Positions 7,100 through 15,873 of a DNA stretch of 64,000 nucleotides are shown piece after piece; position 1 is the stretch's first letter, and the number at the start of each line of letters is the position of its first letter. The notes beneath the pieces were generated by a model. That model was not told the DNA's origin. It made no database searches and saw only the letters and a program-made list of their open reading frames with translations. The DNA comes from Streptomyces indicus (GTDB lineage: Bacteria; Actinomycetota; Actinomycetes; Streptomycetales; Streptomycetaceae), in NCBI RefSeq assembly GCF_900100315.1, contig NZ_FNFF01000006.1, positions 248,001 through 312,000 on the forward strand, written 5' to 3'. The position numbers and the translations under genes are program-made.

Positions 7100-9553
7100 A
7101 TGGCCCGCCGCAGCACGAAGACCCCGCCGCCGGACGACGATTTCGAGGAGAAGATCCTCGACATCGACGTCGTCGACGAGATGCAGGGCTCCTTCCTCGA
7201 GTACGCGTACTCGGTGATCTACTCCCGCGCCCTGCCGGACGCCCGCGACGGTCTGAAGCCGGTGCACCGCCGCATCGTGTACCAGATGAACGAGATGGGC
7301 CTGCGCCCCGACCGCGGCTACGTGAAGTGCGCCCGCGTCGTCGGCGAGGTCATGGGTAAGTTGCACCCGCACGGCGACGCGTCGATCTACGACGCGCTGG
7401 TGCGCATGGCACAGCCGTTCTCGATGCGGGTGCCGCTGGTCGACGGCCACGGCAACTTCGGCTCGCTGGGCAACGACGACCCGCCGGCCGCGATGCGCTA
7501 CACCGAGTGCCGCATGGCCGACGCCACCTCGCTGATGACCGAGTCCATCGACGAGAACACGGTGGACTTCTCGCCCAACTACGACGGCCAGGAGATGGAG
7601 CCGGTCGCGCTGCCGGCCGCCTATCCCAATCTCCTCGTCAACGGTGCCTCCGGCATCGCCGTCGGCATGGCGACCAACATGCCCCCGCACAACCTGGGCG
7701 AGGTCATCGCCGCGGCCCGCCACCTCATCAAGCACCCGGGCGCGGACCTGGAGACCCTGATGCGGTTCATCCCGGGTCCCGACCTGCCCACGGGCGGCCG
7801 GATCGTCGGGCTCGGCGGCATCAAGGATGCGTACGAGAGCGGCCGCGGCACCTTCAAGATCCGCGCCACCACTTCGATCGAGACGGTCACGGCCCGCCGC
7901 AAGGGCATCGTCGTGACCGAACTGCCCTTCACGGTCGGCCCCGAGAAGGTGGTCTCGAAGATCAAGGACCTGGTCGGCTCGAAGAAGCTCCAGGGCATCG
8001 CGGACGTCAAGGACCTCACCGATCGTGCGCACGGCCTGCGCCTGGTCATCGAGATCAAGAACGGTTTCGTGCCGGAGGCGGTCCTGGAGCAGCTCTACAA
8101 GCTGACGCCGATGGAGGAGTCCTTCGGTATCAACAATGTGGCGCTGGTGGACGGCCAGCCGCTCACGCTCGGCCTCAAGGAGCTGCTCGAGGTCTACCTC
8201 GACCACCGCTTCGAGGTCGTGCGCCGCCGCAGCGAGTTCCGCCGCGGCAAGAAGCAGGACCGCCTCCACCTGGTCGAGGGCCTGCTCGTCGCGCTGCTCG
8301 ACATCGACGAGGTCATCCGCCTCATCCGCTCCAGTGAGAACTCCGCGCAGGCCAAGGAGCGCCTGATGGAGCGCTTCTCGCTGAGCGAGGTGCAGACCCA
8401 GTACATCCTGGACACGCCGCTGCGCCGGCTCACCAAGTTCGACCGCATCGAGCTGGAGTCGGAGCGCGACAAGCTCAAGGCGGAGATCGAGGAGCTCACG
8501 AAGATCCTCGAGTCGGACGCCGAGCTGCGCAAGCTGGTCTCGGCCGAACTGGCCGCGGTGGCCAAGAAGTTCGGCACCGACCGGCGCACCGTGCTCCTGG
8601 AGTCGGCGGGCGCCCCGGTGTCCGCGGTCCCGCTCGAGGTCGCGGACGACCCGTGCCGGGTGCTGCTCTCCTCGACGGGTCTGCTGGCCCGTACGGCCAA
8701 CGGCGATGTCGTCACCGACGCCGACGGCAAGCGCGTCAAGCACGACGTGATCGTCTCGGCGGTGCCCGCGACGCAGCGCGGCGAGGTGGGCGCGGTGCTC
8801 TCCTCGGGCCGGCTGCTGCGGCTCAATGTCATCGACCTGCCGCAGCTCCCGGACACGGCGTCGGCGCCCAACCTCGCGGGCGGTGCGCCGATCTCCGAGT
8901 TCCTGTCCCTTGAGGACGACGAGACGCTGATCTGCCTGACGACCCTCGACGAGTCCTCTCCGGGTCTCGCCCTCGGTACGGAACAGGGCGTGGTGAAGCG
9001 GGTGGTGCCGGACTACCCCTCCAACAAGGACGAGTTGGAGGTCATCACGCTCAAGGACGGCGACCGCATCGTCGGCGCCTGCGAACTGCGCACGGGCGAG
9101 GAGGATCTGGTCTTCATCACGGACGACGCCCAGCTCCTGCGCTACCAGGCCTCGCAGGTCCGCCCGCAGGGCCGCCCGGCCGGCGGCATGGCCGGCATCA
9201 AGCTGGCCGAGGGCGCGAAGGTCATCTCCTTCACGGCGGTGGACCCGGCGGCGGATGCGGTGGTGTTCACCATCGCGGGCTCGCGCGGCACGCTGGACGA
9301 CTCGGTCCAGACGACGGCCAAGGCCACGCCGTTCGACCTCTACCCGCGCAAGGGCCGCGCCACGGGCGGCGTCCGCGCCCAGCGCTTCCTGAAGGGCGAG
9401 GACTGCCTGTCCTTCGCGTGGGCGGGCCCGGTGCCGGCGAAGGCGGCCCAGAAGAACGGGACACCGGCCGAACTCCCGGAGCTCGACCCGCGCCGCGACG
9501 GCTCGGGCATCGCGCTGGGCAAGACGGTGGCGGCGGTGTCCGGGGTGGTGTGA
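7100..9553 (+). CDS. parC: DNA topoisomerase IV subunit A
   Basis: An 817-residue type IIA topoisomerase A subunit. It breaks and rejoins DNA to decatenate chromosomes, using the ParE ATPase subunit encoded about 17 kb downstream. The breakage-reunion domain has the catalytic Tyr134 in [11 protein letters not shown]. The winged-helix motif [17 protein letters not shown] carries Ala94 and Asp98 at the positions of the two classic quinolone-resistance residues of GyrA/ParC. The C-terminal beta-propeller is present (residues about 505-800). It is assigned ParC rather than GyrA from its pairing with an isolated parE and the Streptomyces gene order. ATG at 7100 follows GAAGGAG. Confidence 0.93.
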   Translation: MARRSTKTPPPDDDFEEKILDIDVVDEMQGSFLEYAYSVIYSRALPDARDGLKPVHRRIVYQMNEMGLRPDRGYVKCARVVGEVMGKLHPHGDASIYDALVRMAQPFSMRVPLVDGHGNFGSLGNDDPPAAMRYTECRMADATSLMTESIDENTVDFSPNYDGQEMEPVALPAAYPNLLVNGASGIAVGMATNMPPHNLGEVIAAARHLIKHPGADLETLMRFIPGPDLPTGGRIVGLGGIKDAYESGRGTFKIRATTSIETVTARRKGIVVTELPFTVGPEKVVSKIKDLVGSKKLQGIADVKDLTDRAHGLRLVIEIKNGFVPEAVLEQLYKLTPMEESFGINNVALVDGQPLTLGLKELLEVYLDHRFEVVRRRSEFRRGKKQDRLHLVEGLLVALLDIDEVIRLIRSSENSAQAKERLMERFSLSEVQTQYILDTPLRRLTKFDRIELESERDKLKAEIEELTKILESDAELRKLVSAELAAVAKKFGTDRRTVLLESAGAPVSAVPLEVADDPCRVLLSSTGLLARTANGDVVTDADGKRVKHDVIVSAVPATQRGEVGAVLSSGRLLRLNVIDLPQLPDTASAPNLAGGAPISEFLSLEDDETLICLTTLDESSPGLALGTEQGVVKRVVPDYPSNKDELEVITLKDGDRIVGACELRTGEEDLVFITDDAQLLRYQASQVRPQGRPAGGMAGIKLAEGAKVISFTAVDPAADAVVFTIAGSRGTLDDSVQTTAKATPFDLYPRKGRATGGVRAQRFLKGEDCLSFAWAGPVPAKAAQKNGTPAELPELDPRRDGSGIALGKTVAAVSGVV

Positions 9554-9569
9554 CGCAGAGCGCTTGGTG

Positions 9570-9602
9570 GCCCGGTGATCGGCGGACCGTCGATCACCGG
9601 GC
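9570..9602. terminator. Bidirectional terminator between parC and the CobW gene
   Basis: Perfect 12-base arms (9570-9581 and 9591-9602) around a 9-base loop, between the convergent parC and CobW-type genes. Confidence 0.85.
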
Positions 9603-9618
9603 ACCCCGGGGGCCGGAC

Positions 9619-10761
9619 TCAGGCGTACGCCGGGTCCGGCCCTTCGTCGTCGGCGTCCTCGGACCCGCCGAAGTCCCCCAGGGCGGCCTCCTCGGCGGCC
9701 TCCTCGGCGCCGTCCTTCCGTACGAACCGCAGCACACCCCACATCGCCTCGGGCCGCGCATCCTGCGGTACGTCGTCCCGGCACCGCTCCAGACCGGCGA
9801 GCAGCGCCTCCGAGTCGATCCCGGCACCGATCAGGACGAGCTGCGTCAGCCGCTCCTCCTGATCACCCCAGGGCTCGGGCGTGAACCGCAGGAAGCGTCC
9901 GACCGCGTGCAGGGTGTAGCGGTTGCGCCGGTCGTGCGCACCGAAGTCGACGAACCCCTTGATGCGGTACAGCCCTTCGGGCCGCTCGTCCAGAAACGCC
10001 AGAAGCCGCCGCGGACTCATCGGCGCCGCCGAGACGAACGACACGGTCTCGTAAGCGGCATGCAGATGACGCCCATGCCCATCGCCATGCCCCTGCCCAT
10101 GGCCGTCTCCCTCCGCTTCCTCCCGGAGGTCGTCGAAGGACAGCTGCCCGACCCGCTCGGCGCTCGGCCGCCGCTCGAAGAGCAGCTCCGGATCGATCCG
10201 CCCGTACGAGGCCTCGACCACGGCGGCCGACGCACCCGTGCCGGACACGGCCTTCCGCACCCGCGCGAGCTCGTCCGCACCGACCCGGTCGGCCTTGTTG
10301 AGCACGATCAAGTCGGCCAGCGCGATGTGCCGTTCGAGCTCCGGATGCCGCTCGCGCGTGGCCTCGAACTCGGCGGCGTCGACCACCTCGACCAGACCTC
10401 CGTACACCGCGTACGGGTTCTCGCTGGCGAGCAGCATCCGCACGAGCTCCTGCGGCTCGGCGAGCCCGCTCGCCTCGATCACGATGACGTCGAGACCCAC
10501 GGACGGGTGCGTGAGCTTCTCCAGATACGTGTCCAGCTCACTGCCGTCGACGGCGCAGCACAGGCAGCCGTTGCCGAGCGAGACGGTGGAACCCACCTGC
10601 CCGGACACGGACATGGCGTCGATCTCGATCGCCCCGAAGTCGTTCACGACGACCCCGACCCGGGTCCCGCCGCTGCCGCGGAGCAGATGATTGAGCAGGG
10701 TGGTCTTACCCGCCCCGAGAAACCCGGCGAGGACGAGGACGGGGATCTGCCGCTCGGTCAC
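9619..10761 (-). CDS. CobW/G3E-family GTPase, probable zinc metallochaperone
   Basis: A 380-residue G3E GTPase. It has a Walker A motif GFLGAGKT (13-20), the CxCC metal motif C66-L-C68-C69, NKAD at about 155-158, and a C-terminal CobW_C domain from about residue 238. A histidine-rich loop (H221, H225, H229, H232, H234) lies between the domains. Such proteins use GTP hydrolysis to deliver zinc, or cobalt for cobalamin. No cobalamin genes are near, so a zinc role is more likely, but I see no clear Zur box upstream. The GTG start at 10761 has AAGGA about six bases before it. It is convergent with parC. Confidence 0.9.
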   Translation of the reverse strand: MTERQIPVLVLAGFLGAGKTTLLNHLLRGSGGTRVGVVVNDFGAIEIDAMSVSGQVGSTVSLGNGCLCCAVDGSELDTYLEKLTHPSVGLDVIVIEASGLAEPQELVRMLLASENPYAVYGGLVEVVDAAEFEATRERHPELERHIALADLIVLNKADRVGADELARVRKAVSGTGASAAVVEASYGRIDPELLFERRPSAERVGQLSFDDLREEAEGDGHGQGHGDGHGRHLHAAYETVSFVSAAPMSPRRLLAFLDERPEGLYRIKGFVDFGAHDRRNRYTLHAVGRFLRFTPEPWGDQEERLTQLVLIGAGIDSEALLAGLERCRDDVPQDARPEAMWGVLRFVRKDGAEEAAEEAALGDFGGSEDADDEGPDPAYA

Positions 10762-10953
10762 GCTGTGTCCTTCGTGTGGCGATGGCGGTGGAACCGGACC
10801 AGCATAAGTGGCCCTTCACCTAGGCACTCAAGCCACCGCCGGCCCATTGCAGCCGCTTGCTCCGCGGACCTCCGCGGATTCGGAGTCGATCACTCGGTCT
10901 GCGTTTCACCTGAGTTCCGGCCGGCATGTCGGGGCGGTCTCGGACGCACCGCC

Positions 10954-11400
10954 TCAGCGGGCCATCGAGCGGTCCATTTCCCGCGCCCGCGTGCGCAGCG
11001 CGGTGACGACAGCGGCTGCCGTCGGCCGTGGACTGCCGGGAACCTGCACGTCGCGCTGGACGCCGCCACACACATGGCCGGAATCCAGTTCAGGAATGCC
11101 CACTTCGATTCCCGCGCGCCAGGCGAGCGCGAGCGTCGTCGCCACGAACCCCTCGGAGAGCGCGAGGATCACAGAGTGCCCCGTACGGCAGTGCCAGACG
11201 ACCAGACTGCGCGCGAACTCCGCGTACAGAGCCGGATCGACCTCGAGTGTGTCCGGGTCACCCCAATACTTGCCCTGGCCGATTCCCGAGGGCAGCTCGA
11301 GCTCCGCCTCGAAGACTTCGACCTGCCGCAGGAAGAGGCGGCCGGCACCATGCGCCGGATTCCACAGCGTCTCGTCACCGATGGCGAAGTACATGCTCAT
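10954..11400 (-). CDS. Small conserved hypothetical protein, DUF6086-like
   Basis: A 148-residue protein beginning MSMYFAIGDETLWNPAHGAG. The N-terminal layout (FxIGDxxLWNPA followed by RLFLRQVEVFEAELELPSG) resembles the DUF6086 family of Streptomyces, whose function is unknown. The central part (YAEFARSLVVWHCRTGHSVILALSEGFVATTLAL) is of mixed helix/strand character, and there is no signal peptide. A GGGGGG run seven bases upstream favours the ATG at 11400 over a GTG three bases earlier. The C-terminal 30 residues are poorly conserved in character. It stands alone on the minus strand between the CobW gene and a 420-base gap. Confidence 0.65.
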   Translation of the reverse strand: MSMYFAIGDETLWNPAHGAGRLFLRQVEVFEAELELPSGIGQGKYWGDPDTLEVDPALYAEFARSLVVWHCRTGHSVILALSEGFVATTLALAWRAGIEVGIPELDSGHVCGGVQRDVQVPGSPRPTAAAVVTALRTRAREMDRSMAR

Positions 11401-11822
11401 CACAGATCCCCCCGCTCAGCCGCTTCGGCACAGGTTAGAAGGTCAGGCGAGGGTGGGGCACCTGGGTAGAACGGCGTCTTGGGGAGCCGGAGCACGTTGC
11501 TCTTCCGTGGGCGTGGTTGAGGTGCTGATCCCGTCACCCCCAGCCCATGTCGATCGCACCACCGGCGGCACTGAGTGCAGATTTTTTGCCGGATCGGCCG
11601 CAGTAAACGATTGTTCACGGCGCATGCGGGGCACAGTCAGGTCACGGCGCCCAGTTGTCACGACATACGTACGCCTCTGTGCGCCTCCTCTCCGCCTCCC
11701 GCCGACCAGAGCCGCTCGGCAACCCTGGGAGGTGGCAAGCGCCGCCCACCGCTCGCCGGTCCCGCTCCCTGTCGCCCCGCACCCGACGGCCGGCGGACGG
11801 TCGCCTTGACTCGGGGGTTGAC
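11401..11822. other. Intergenic region, no gene seen
   Basis: 422 bases between two divergent small genes. It contains an AT-richer patch around 11575-11620 (T run, then AAACGATTGTTCACGG), which may hold a promoter, but no unambiguous -35/-10 pair. Open frames here lack ribosome-binding sites and typical third-position GC. Confidence 0.5.
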
Positions 11823-12380
11823 ATGGCCACACAGAGTAGCCGTCCCATGCGGTACGCGGTCGCGGCCGCGGCCGGCTTCTTCTTCGGCACGTCCGCACTG
11901 CGGCTCCTGTGCGGACGCGGCTCCGCCCCCGCGGGCGGCCCCGCCGCTCCCGCATGCCACCATCCGGCCCTCGACGAGGAGTTGAGGCACCGCGAGGCAC
12001 GCGCCCACCAGCAGCGCATGCACTGGGAGTTGCTCAGCAAAGCCATCGACGACCCGGCTCTCGCCGAAGTCATCGACACCTACCGAGTCGAGCTCTCCCC
12101 GGAGAAGCGGCGTCAGATGATGTACGCCAATCTCTGGTATGTGAACGCCCTCCATCTGCACATGTCCGGCTTGCTGACGAAGCGCGAGCTGTTCGGACAT
12201 CTGCGGGATCTGTTCCAGAGCCCGTACATCTGCGAGTACTGGGAGATGACCCGGCACCACCGGCTGGCGCTCGACCCCGAGTCGGAGGAGGCGGAGATCG
12301 GGCGGATGGCGGAGGAGCTGTACCAGGAGCTGCAGGACGGCGACGGGGACTGGTTCGTGGTGGGAGCACCACCGGACTAG
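11823..12380 (+). CDS. DUF6082-family small membrane-anchored protein
   Basis: A 185-residue protein. Residues about 10-28 (RYAVAAAAGFFFGTSALRLL) form one membrane-spanning segment, followed by a soluble region with HWELLSKAIDDPALAEVIDTY and ANLWYVNALHLHMSGLLTKRELFGHLRDLF. These fit the Streptomyces DUF6082 family. The function is unknown; paralogues are scattered through Streptomyces genomes, often near small genes. ATG at 11823 is chosen because GGGGG lies six bases upstream and it places the membrane segment at the N-terminus; the frame stays open further upstream without a usable start. Two small genes follow in the same direction. Confidence 0.75.
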   Translation: MATQSSRPMRYAVAAAAGFFFGTSALRLLCGRGSAPAGGPAAPACHHPALDEELRHREARAHQQRMHWELLSKAIDDPALAEVIDTYRVELSPEKRRQMMYANLWYVNALHLHMSGLLTKRELFGHLRDLFQSPYICEYWEMTRHHRLALDPESEEAEIGRMAEELYQELQDGDGDWFVVGAPPD

Positions 12381-12569
12381 GCAGCGTCATCTTTCGCAAC
12401 CCGAACGGGTGAGCCTCCAACTCCCTTTCCGCAGCGGCCTACATGGCAATACGCGAGTCGCTACGGGTCCGTGCAACCCGAAGCGCCACTGAGGTTCTAA
12501 GGTGTGCGGCACTAACGTCAGTGCATGACGGAGTGCACCGGCAGACACGCACACAAAGGATCCAGACCT

Positions 12570-12806
12570 GTGGAAATTGTTCGGCGCATCGGCGTATCCC
12601 CCAAGCTCCGCGGAAGCGCCTCGGCCGCCACTTGCCCCGATGTTTTCGAACTGAGCGACGGGAACTTCGCGGTGATCGGCACCGAGGCCACCGCCGAGCT
12701 CAAGGACAAGCTCCCCTCCGATGCCGGTGTCGCCGACTACGAGCGCGTGGTGATCGTCAGCCGCGAGACCCTCGTACGGGCCAAGGCCGACATCCCGGAC
12801 GCCTGA
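12570..12806 (+). CDS. Small conserved hypothetical protein (78 residues)
   Basis: The GTG at 12570 is preceded by AAAGGA and gives the product (M)EIVRRIGVSPKLRGSASA, 78 residues, acidic towards the C-terminus and without cysteine clusters (one Cys) or a membrane segment. An in-frame ATG 45 bases upstream has no good ribosome-binding site. Strong third-position GC supports coding. I recognise it as a widespread Streptomyces small protein without an assigned function. It follows the DUF6082 gene after a 190-base gap that could hold its own promoter. Confidence 0.7.
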   Translation: MEIVRRIGVSPKLRGSASAATCPDVFELSDGNFAVIGTEATAELKDKLPSDAGVADYERVVIVSRETLVRAKADIPDA

Positions 12807-12895
12807 CACTGCCGTTCCCTCCCCCTCTCCCTGCACGTCCGTCGCGTCGTGATCACCCGGGGACCCACGAACGTGGACCGGAAAGGGGGCGCCCC

Positions 12896-13018
12896 ATGGC
12901 TTCGCAGCCTGCAGGGCACAAGAACGGAGACGACGACAAGCGCGAGCGCTGGTACAAGCGATTTCGCTGGCTCGGGCCGATCTACACGCTCTATCGAATA
13001 GTCCGAGATCACCTCTGA
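12896..13018 (+). CDS. Putative 40-residue cationic peptide
   Basis: A short gene read directly from the sequence: ATG at 12896 follows AAAGGGGG at an ideal distance and the frame closes at a TGA at 13018. The product has a hydrophilic N-terminal half (MASQPAGHKNGDDDKRER) and an aromatic, basic C-terminal half (WYKRFRWLGPIYTLYRIVRDHL shown in two parts: WYKRFRWLGP and IYTLYRIVRDHL). The second half could be an amphipathic membrane-binding helix. It ends just before a convergent terminator. It could be a membrane-active or signalling peptide; no family is recognised. Confidence 0.55.
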   Translation: MASQPAGHKNGDDDKRERWYKRFRWLGPIYTLYRIVRDHL

Positions 13019-13064
13019 GGAAAAGCGCGGCCCAAGACAGCCAAGGCCCGTCCACATCGCGATC

Positions 13065-13108
13065 CAGGGCCTCATCTCACCGCCTCGCGCGACCGAGATG
13101 GGGCCCTG
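13065..13108. terminator. Bidirectional terminator between the small-gene run and citrate synthase
   Basis: 14-base arms with one mismatch (13065-13078 and 13095-13108) around a 16-base loop, between convergent genes. Confidence 0.75.
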
Positions 13109-13141
13109 CCCGTCACCCGAGCCGGCGGAAGCAGTGGCTGC

Positions 13142-14290
13142 TCAGCCGAGCTCAGGCACAAACTGGGGCGCCTCCACCCCCACATACCGAGCCGCCGGGC
13201 GGATGATCTTCGAGTCCTGGGACTGTTCCAGGATGTTCGCGCTCCAGCCGACCACCCGCGCCGCGGCGAACGTCGGGGTGAACATGTCGCGGGGCAGGCC
13301 GCACAGTTCCATGACCACGCCCGCGTAGAACTCGACGTTCGTGTGCAGCTCGCGGTGGGGCTTGAGTTCCGCCAGGATCGCTTCCACCTCGCGCTCCACC
13401 TCCACCGCGAACTCGACCAGCGGGCCGCCGAATTCCTGCGCGATGCCGCGCAGCATGCGCGAGCGCGGGTCCTCCGTGCGGTAGACGGGGTGGCCGAAGC
13501 CCATGATGCGGTCGCCGGCCAGGACCCGTTCCCTGATCCACGCGTCGATGCGGTCCGGGGTGCCGATCGCGTCCAAGGTGTCGAGGGCCCGGCTGGGTGC
13601 ACCGCCGTGCAGCGGGCCCGAGAGCGCGCCGACCGCGCCGACCAGGCAGGCCGCCACATCCGCGCCGGTCGACGTGATAACGCGGGCCGTGAAGGTGGAC
13701 GCGTTGAATCCGTGGTCGATCGTGGAGATCAGGTAGCGCTCGACCGCCCGGGTGTGCGCGGGGTCCGGCTCCGAACCGGTCAGCATGTAGAGGTAGTTGG
13801 CGGCGTACGAGAGGTCCGCGCGCGGCTCGACCGGCTCCAGGCCCTGCCCCAGGCGGTGCAGCGCGGTGAGCAGGGTGGGGACGACCGCGCTCGCGGCGAG
13901 CGTGTCCGCGAGCCGCTGCTCCGGCCTGATGTCGTACACCGGGCGGAAGCCCTTCGCCGCGCCGAAGAGGGACAGCGCCGAGCGCAGCCCCGCCAGCGGT
14001 CCGGAGAGCGCCGAGGCCCGGGCGATCGCGGGGAGCGCCGCGCGCACCTCCTCGGGCAGGGCGCGCAGGGCCGCCGTCCGCGCGGTGAACTCGCGCAGCG
14101 CGGCCGCGTCCGGCAGTTCGCCCAGCACCATCAGGTGCCATACGTCCTCGAAGGTGCGGCGCTCGGCCAACTCGACGGCCGAGTACTGGCGGTAGTGGTA
14201 AAAGCCCTCGCGGCCCCGTACATCCCCGAGTGCGGTGTGCGTGACGACCACGCCCGCGAGACCGCGCGGGAACTCACTGGTCAACGACAT
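13142..14290 (-). CDS. Citrate synthase family protein (citrate/2-methylcitrate synthase)
   Basis: A 382-residue citrate synthase-family enzyme that condenses acetyl-CoA or propionyl-CoA with oxaloacetate. The conserved segments are present: the substrate His region GPLHGGAPSRAL, then MGFGHPVYRTEDPRSRML with the second catalytic His, and the C-terminal ELHTNVEFYAGVVMELCG containing the expected acidic/aromatic cluster. The length is that of the short bacterial type. It is one of two paralogues facing each other across a shared 130-base promoter region. The main TCA citrate synthase is expected elsewhere, so this may be a secondary or methylcitrate-type enzyme. ATG at 14290 follows GAGGGGAG. 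Confidence 0.9.
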   Translation of the reverse strand: MSLTSEFPRGLAGVVVTHTALGDVRGREGFYHYRQYSAVELAERRTFEDVWHLMVLGELPDAAALREFTARTAALRALPEEVRAALPAIARASALSGPLAGLRSALSLFGAAKGFRPVYDIRPEQRLADTLAASAVVPTLLTALHRLGQGLEPVEPRADLSYAANYLYMLTGSEPDPAHTRAVERYLISTIDHGFNASTFTARVITSTGADVAACLVGAVGALSGPLHGGAPSRALDTLDAIGTPDRIDAWIRERVLAGDRIMGFGHPVYRTEDPRSRMLRGIAQEFGGPLVEFAVEVEREVEAILAELKPHRELHTNVEFYAGVVMELCGLPRDMFTPTFAAARVVGWSANILEQSQDSKIIRPAARYVGVEAPQFVPELG

Positions 14291-14348
14291 GGGTGCTGCT
14301 CCCCTCTTCTGAACTTGAGTCGACTGTCCATGCTTGACTTGTTACGTG

Positions 14349-14370
14349 TCAATATTGATTGGATCAATAT
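14349..14370. promoter_or_regulatory. AT-rich palindromic operator between the two citrate-synthase genes
   Basis: ATATTGAT (14352-14359), spacer TGG, ATCAATAT (14363-14370) form a perfect 19-base palindrome. It overlaps a second palindrome, TCAATATTGA, at 14349-14358, and TCAATAT recurs as a direct repeat 15 bases apart. This AT-rich island in 70-percent-GC DNA sits between the divergent starts (14290 and 14420). A TTGACT at 14334-14339 is a possible -35 element. The likely ligand is the helix-turn-helix of the adjacent citrate-synthase fusion. Confidence 0.7.
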
Positions 14371-14419
14371 AAGGGCGCAGGGCGTCCATGGTGTCCAGTC
14401 GAGTCGATACGGTGAGGGC

Positions 14420-15679
14420 ATGAGCGGTGAGCAGGACGGCAGCCGGCGGCTGTCCACCAAGGAGGCGGCCGAGCGGCTCGGCGTGAAGGCCGAGACCGTG
14501 TACGCGTACGTGAGCCGCGGGCTGCTGAGCAGCAGGCGGGGCGCGGGCGGGCGCGGGTCGACCTTCGACGCCGAGGAGGTGGAGGCGCTCGCGCGGCGCA
14601 ACACCCGCGCCGCGGCCGCGAGTTCGGGCGGCGGGGAGCTCGCCGTGCGGACCCGGATCACCCTCATCGAGAAGGACCGCTACTACTTCCGCGGCGTGGA
14701 CGCGACCGAACTGGCCGCGCACTACGCGTACGAACCGGTGGCCGAATGGCTGTGGACCGGCGTCCTGCGCGAGGACGTCCGCTTCACCGCACCCGAGGAG
14801 ATCGTCGGCGCCGCGCGCCGGGCCGTGGCGGCCCTGCCCGCGCACAGCGGCCCCATGGACCGGCTGCGCGTGGCCACCATCGCCGCGGCCGCCGCCGACC
14901 CGCTCCGCTTCGACCTCGACGAACAGGCCGTGCTCGGCACGGCCCGCGCGCTCGTGCCCACCCTGGTCGACGCCCTGCCCACCGTGGGCGACTGGTCGCG
15001 CGACGAGCACACCCTCGCCGGCCGGCTGTGGCCGCGCCTGACCCGCCGCGCCCCCGACGAACCGTGGATGAGCGCGCTGGACAAGGCACTTGTGCTCCTG
15101 ATCGACCACGACCTGGCCGCGTCCACCCTCGCGGTGCGGGTGGCGGCCTCGGCCCACGCCCACCCGTATGCCGCGGTCTCCGCCGGACTCGGCGTCCTGG
15201 AGGGCCCGTTGCACGGGGCCGCCAGCGGGCTCGCGCACCGGATGCTCACCGAGGTGCTCGACCGGGGCAGCGCCGCCGCGGTCGTTGCCGACCATCTGAA
15301 GGCGGGACGACGGGTCCCGGGACTCGGCCACCGCCTCTATCCGCGCGAAGACCCGCGCGCACAGGCGCTGTTCGGTGCGCTGGAGCGAGTACCGGAGGCA
15401 CACGAGGCGCTCGCCGCGGCGCGTGACGTGGTGCGGACGACCGCCCGGCACACCGAGTTGTACGCCAACGTCGACCTCGCCCTCGCCGTGCTGACCGTCG
15501 CGAGCGGGATGCCGCCCGAGGCGGGCGAGACCGTCTTCGCCGTGGCCCGCACCGCAGGTTGGATCGCGCACGCACTGGAGGAGTACGGGGAGCGTCCACT
15601 GCGGATGCGGCCGAGCGGCCAGTACACCGGGGCCCGTCCACCGCAGCCGCTCCCGCTGCCGACGCGGGCCACGGCGTAA
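14420..15679 (+). CDS. Helix-turn-helix/citrate synthase fusion protein
   Basis: A 419-residue protein. Residues about 10-60 form a MerR/excisionase-type DNA-binding domain (LSTKEAAERLGVKAETVYAY, followed by an SRGLLSSRR wing). Residues about 75-415 form a citrate synthase domain with EGPLHGAASG and PGLGHRLYPREDPRAQ, so both histidines are kept. It may be an active enzyme that binds DNA, or a sensor of oxaloacetate/acyl-CoA that controls the facing citrate-synthase gene and itself through the shared palindrome. ATG at 14420 gives MSGEQDGSRR and follows GGTGAGGG; the frame is open far upstream, but that part is antisense to the neighbour. HTH-citrate synthases are known from actinomycete genomes, but I know of no established function. 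Confidence 0.88.
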   Translation: MSGEQDGSRRLSTKEAAERLGVKAETVYAYVSRGLLSSRRGAGGRGSTFDAEEVEALARRNTRAAAASSGGGELAVRTRITLIEKDRYYFRGVDATELAAHYAYEPVAEWLWTGVLREDVRFTAPEEIVGAARRAVAALPAHSGPMDRLRVATIAAAAADPLRFDLDEQAVLGTARALVPTLVDALPTVGDWSRDEHTLAGRLWPRLTRRAPDEPWMSALDKALVLLIDHDLAASTLAVRVAASAHAHPYAAVSAGLGVLEGPLHGAASGLAHRMLTEVLDRGSAAAVVADHLKAGRRVPGLGHRLYPREDPRAQALFGALERVPEAHEALAAARDVVRTTARHTELYANVDLALAVLTVASGMPPEAGETVFAVARTAGWIAHALEEYGERPLRMRPSGQYTGARPPQPLPLPTRATA

Positions 15680-15700
15680 GCCTGCACGGGAGACGGGGAG

Positions 15701-15740
15701 ACCGCGCGACCGCGAGACCGCGAGACCGCGAGACCGCGCG
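15701..15740. repeat. Five tandem 8-base repeats
   Basis: Units ACCGCGCG, ACCGCGAG three times, then ACCGCGCG in direct succession, 21 bases after the stop of the HTH/citrate synthase gene. No strong hairpin terminator is found in this gap. Confidence 0.85.
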
Positions 15741-15847
15741 AACGAGCGCGCCCGCTGGTTACGTCGTCGGGCCCGCCGCCTGGCACGGCCCACAGCACCG
15801 CCCTGAGCACCAGGTTTCAGTCAACTCCGACGCACCGCAAGCAGAAT

Positions 15848-15869
15848 GCAAGGTTTGCGCTAATCTTGC
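15848..15869. promoter_or_regulatory. Putative LacI-type operator overlapping the LacI gene start region
   Basis: GCAAG (15848-15852) and CTTGC (15865-15869) flank TTTGCGCTAAT, giving an imperfect palindrome a few bases before the ATG at 15874. LacI-family regulators commonly bind such sites with a central CG and autoregulate. Confidence 0.45.
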
Positions 15870-15873
15870 GGCC

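Noticed and set aside
7013-9784. Long minus-strand open frame of 923 codons opposite parC
   Set aside because: It is antisense to a perfectly conserved topoisomerase gene; high GC removes stop codons and the translation is low-complexity Arg/Ala/Val sequence without any family.
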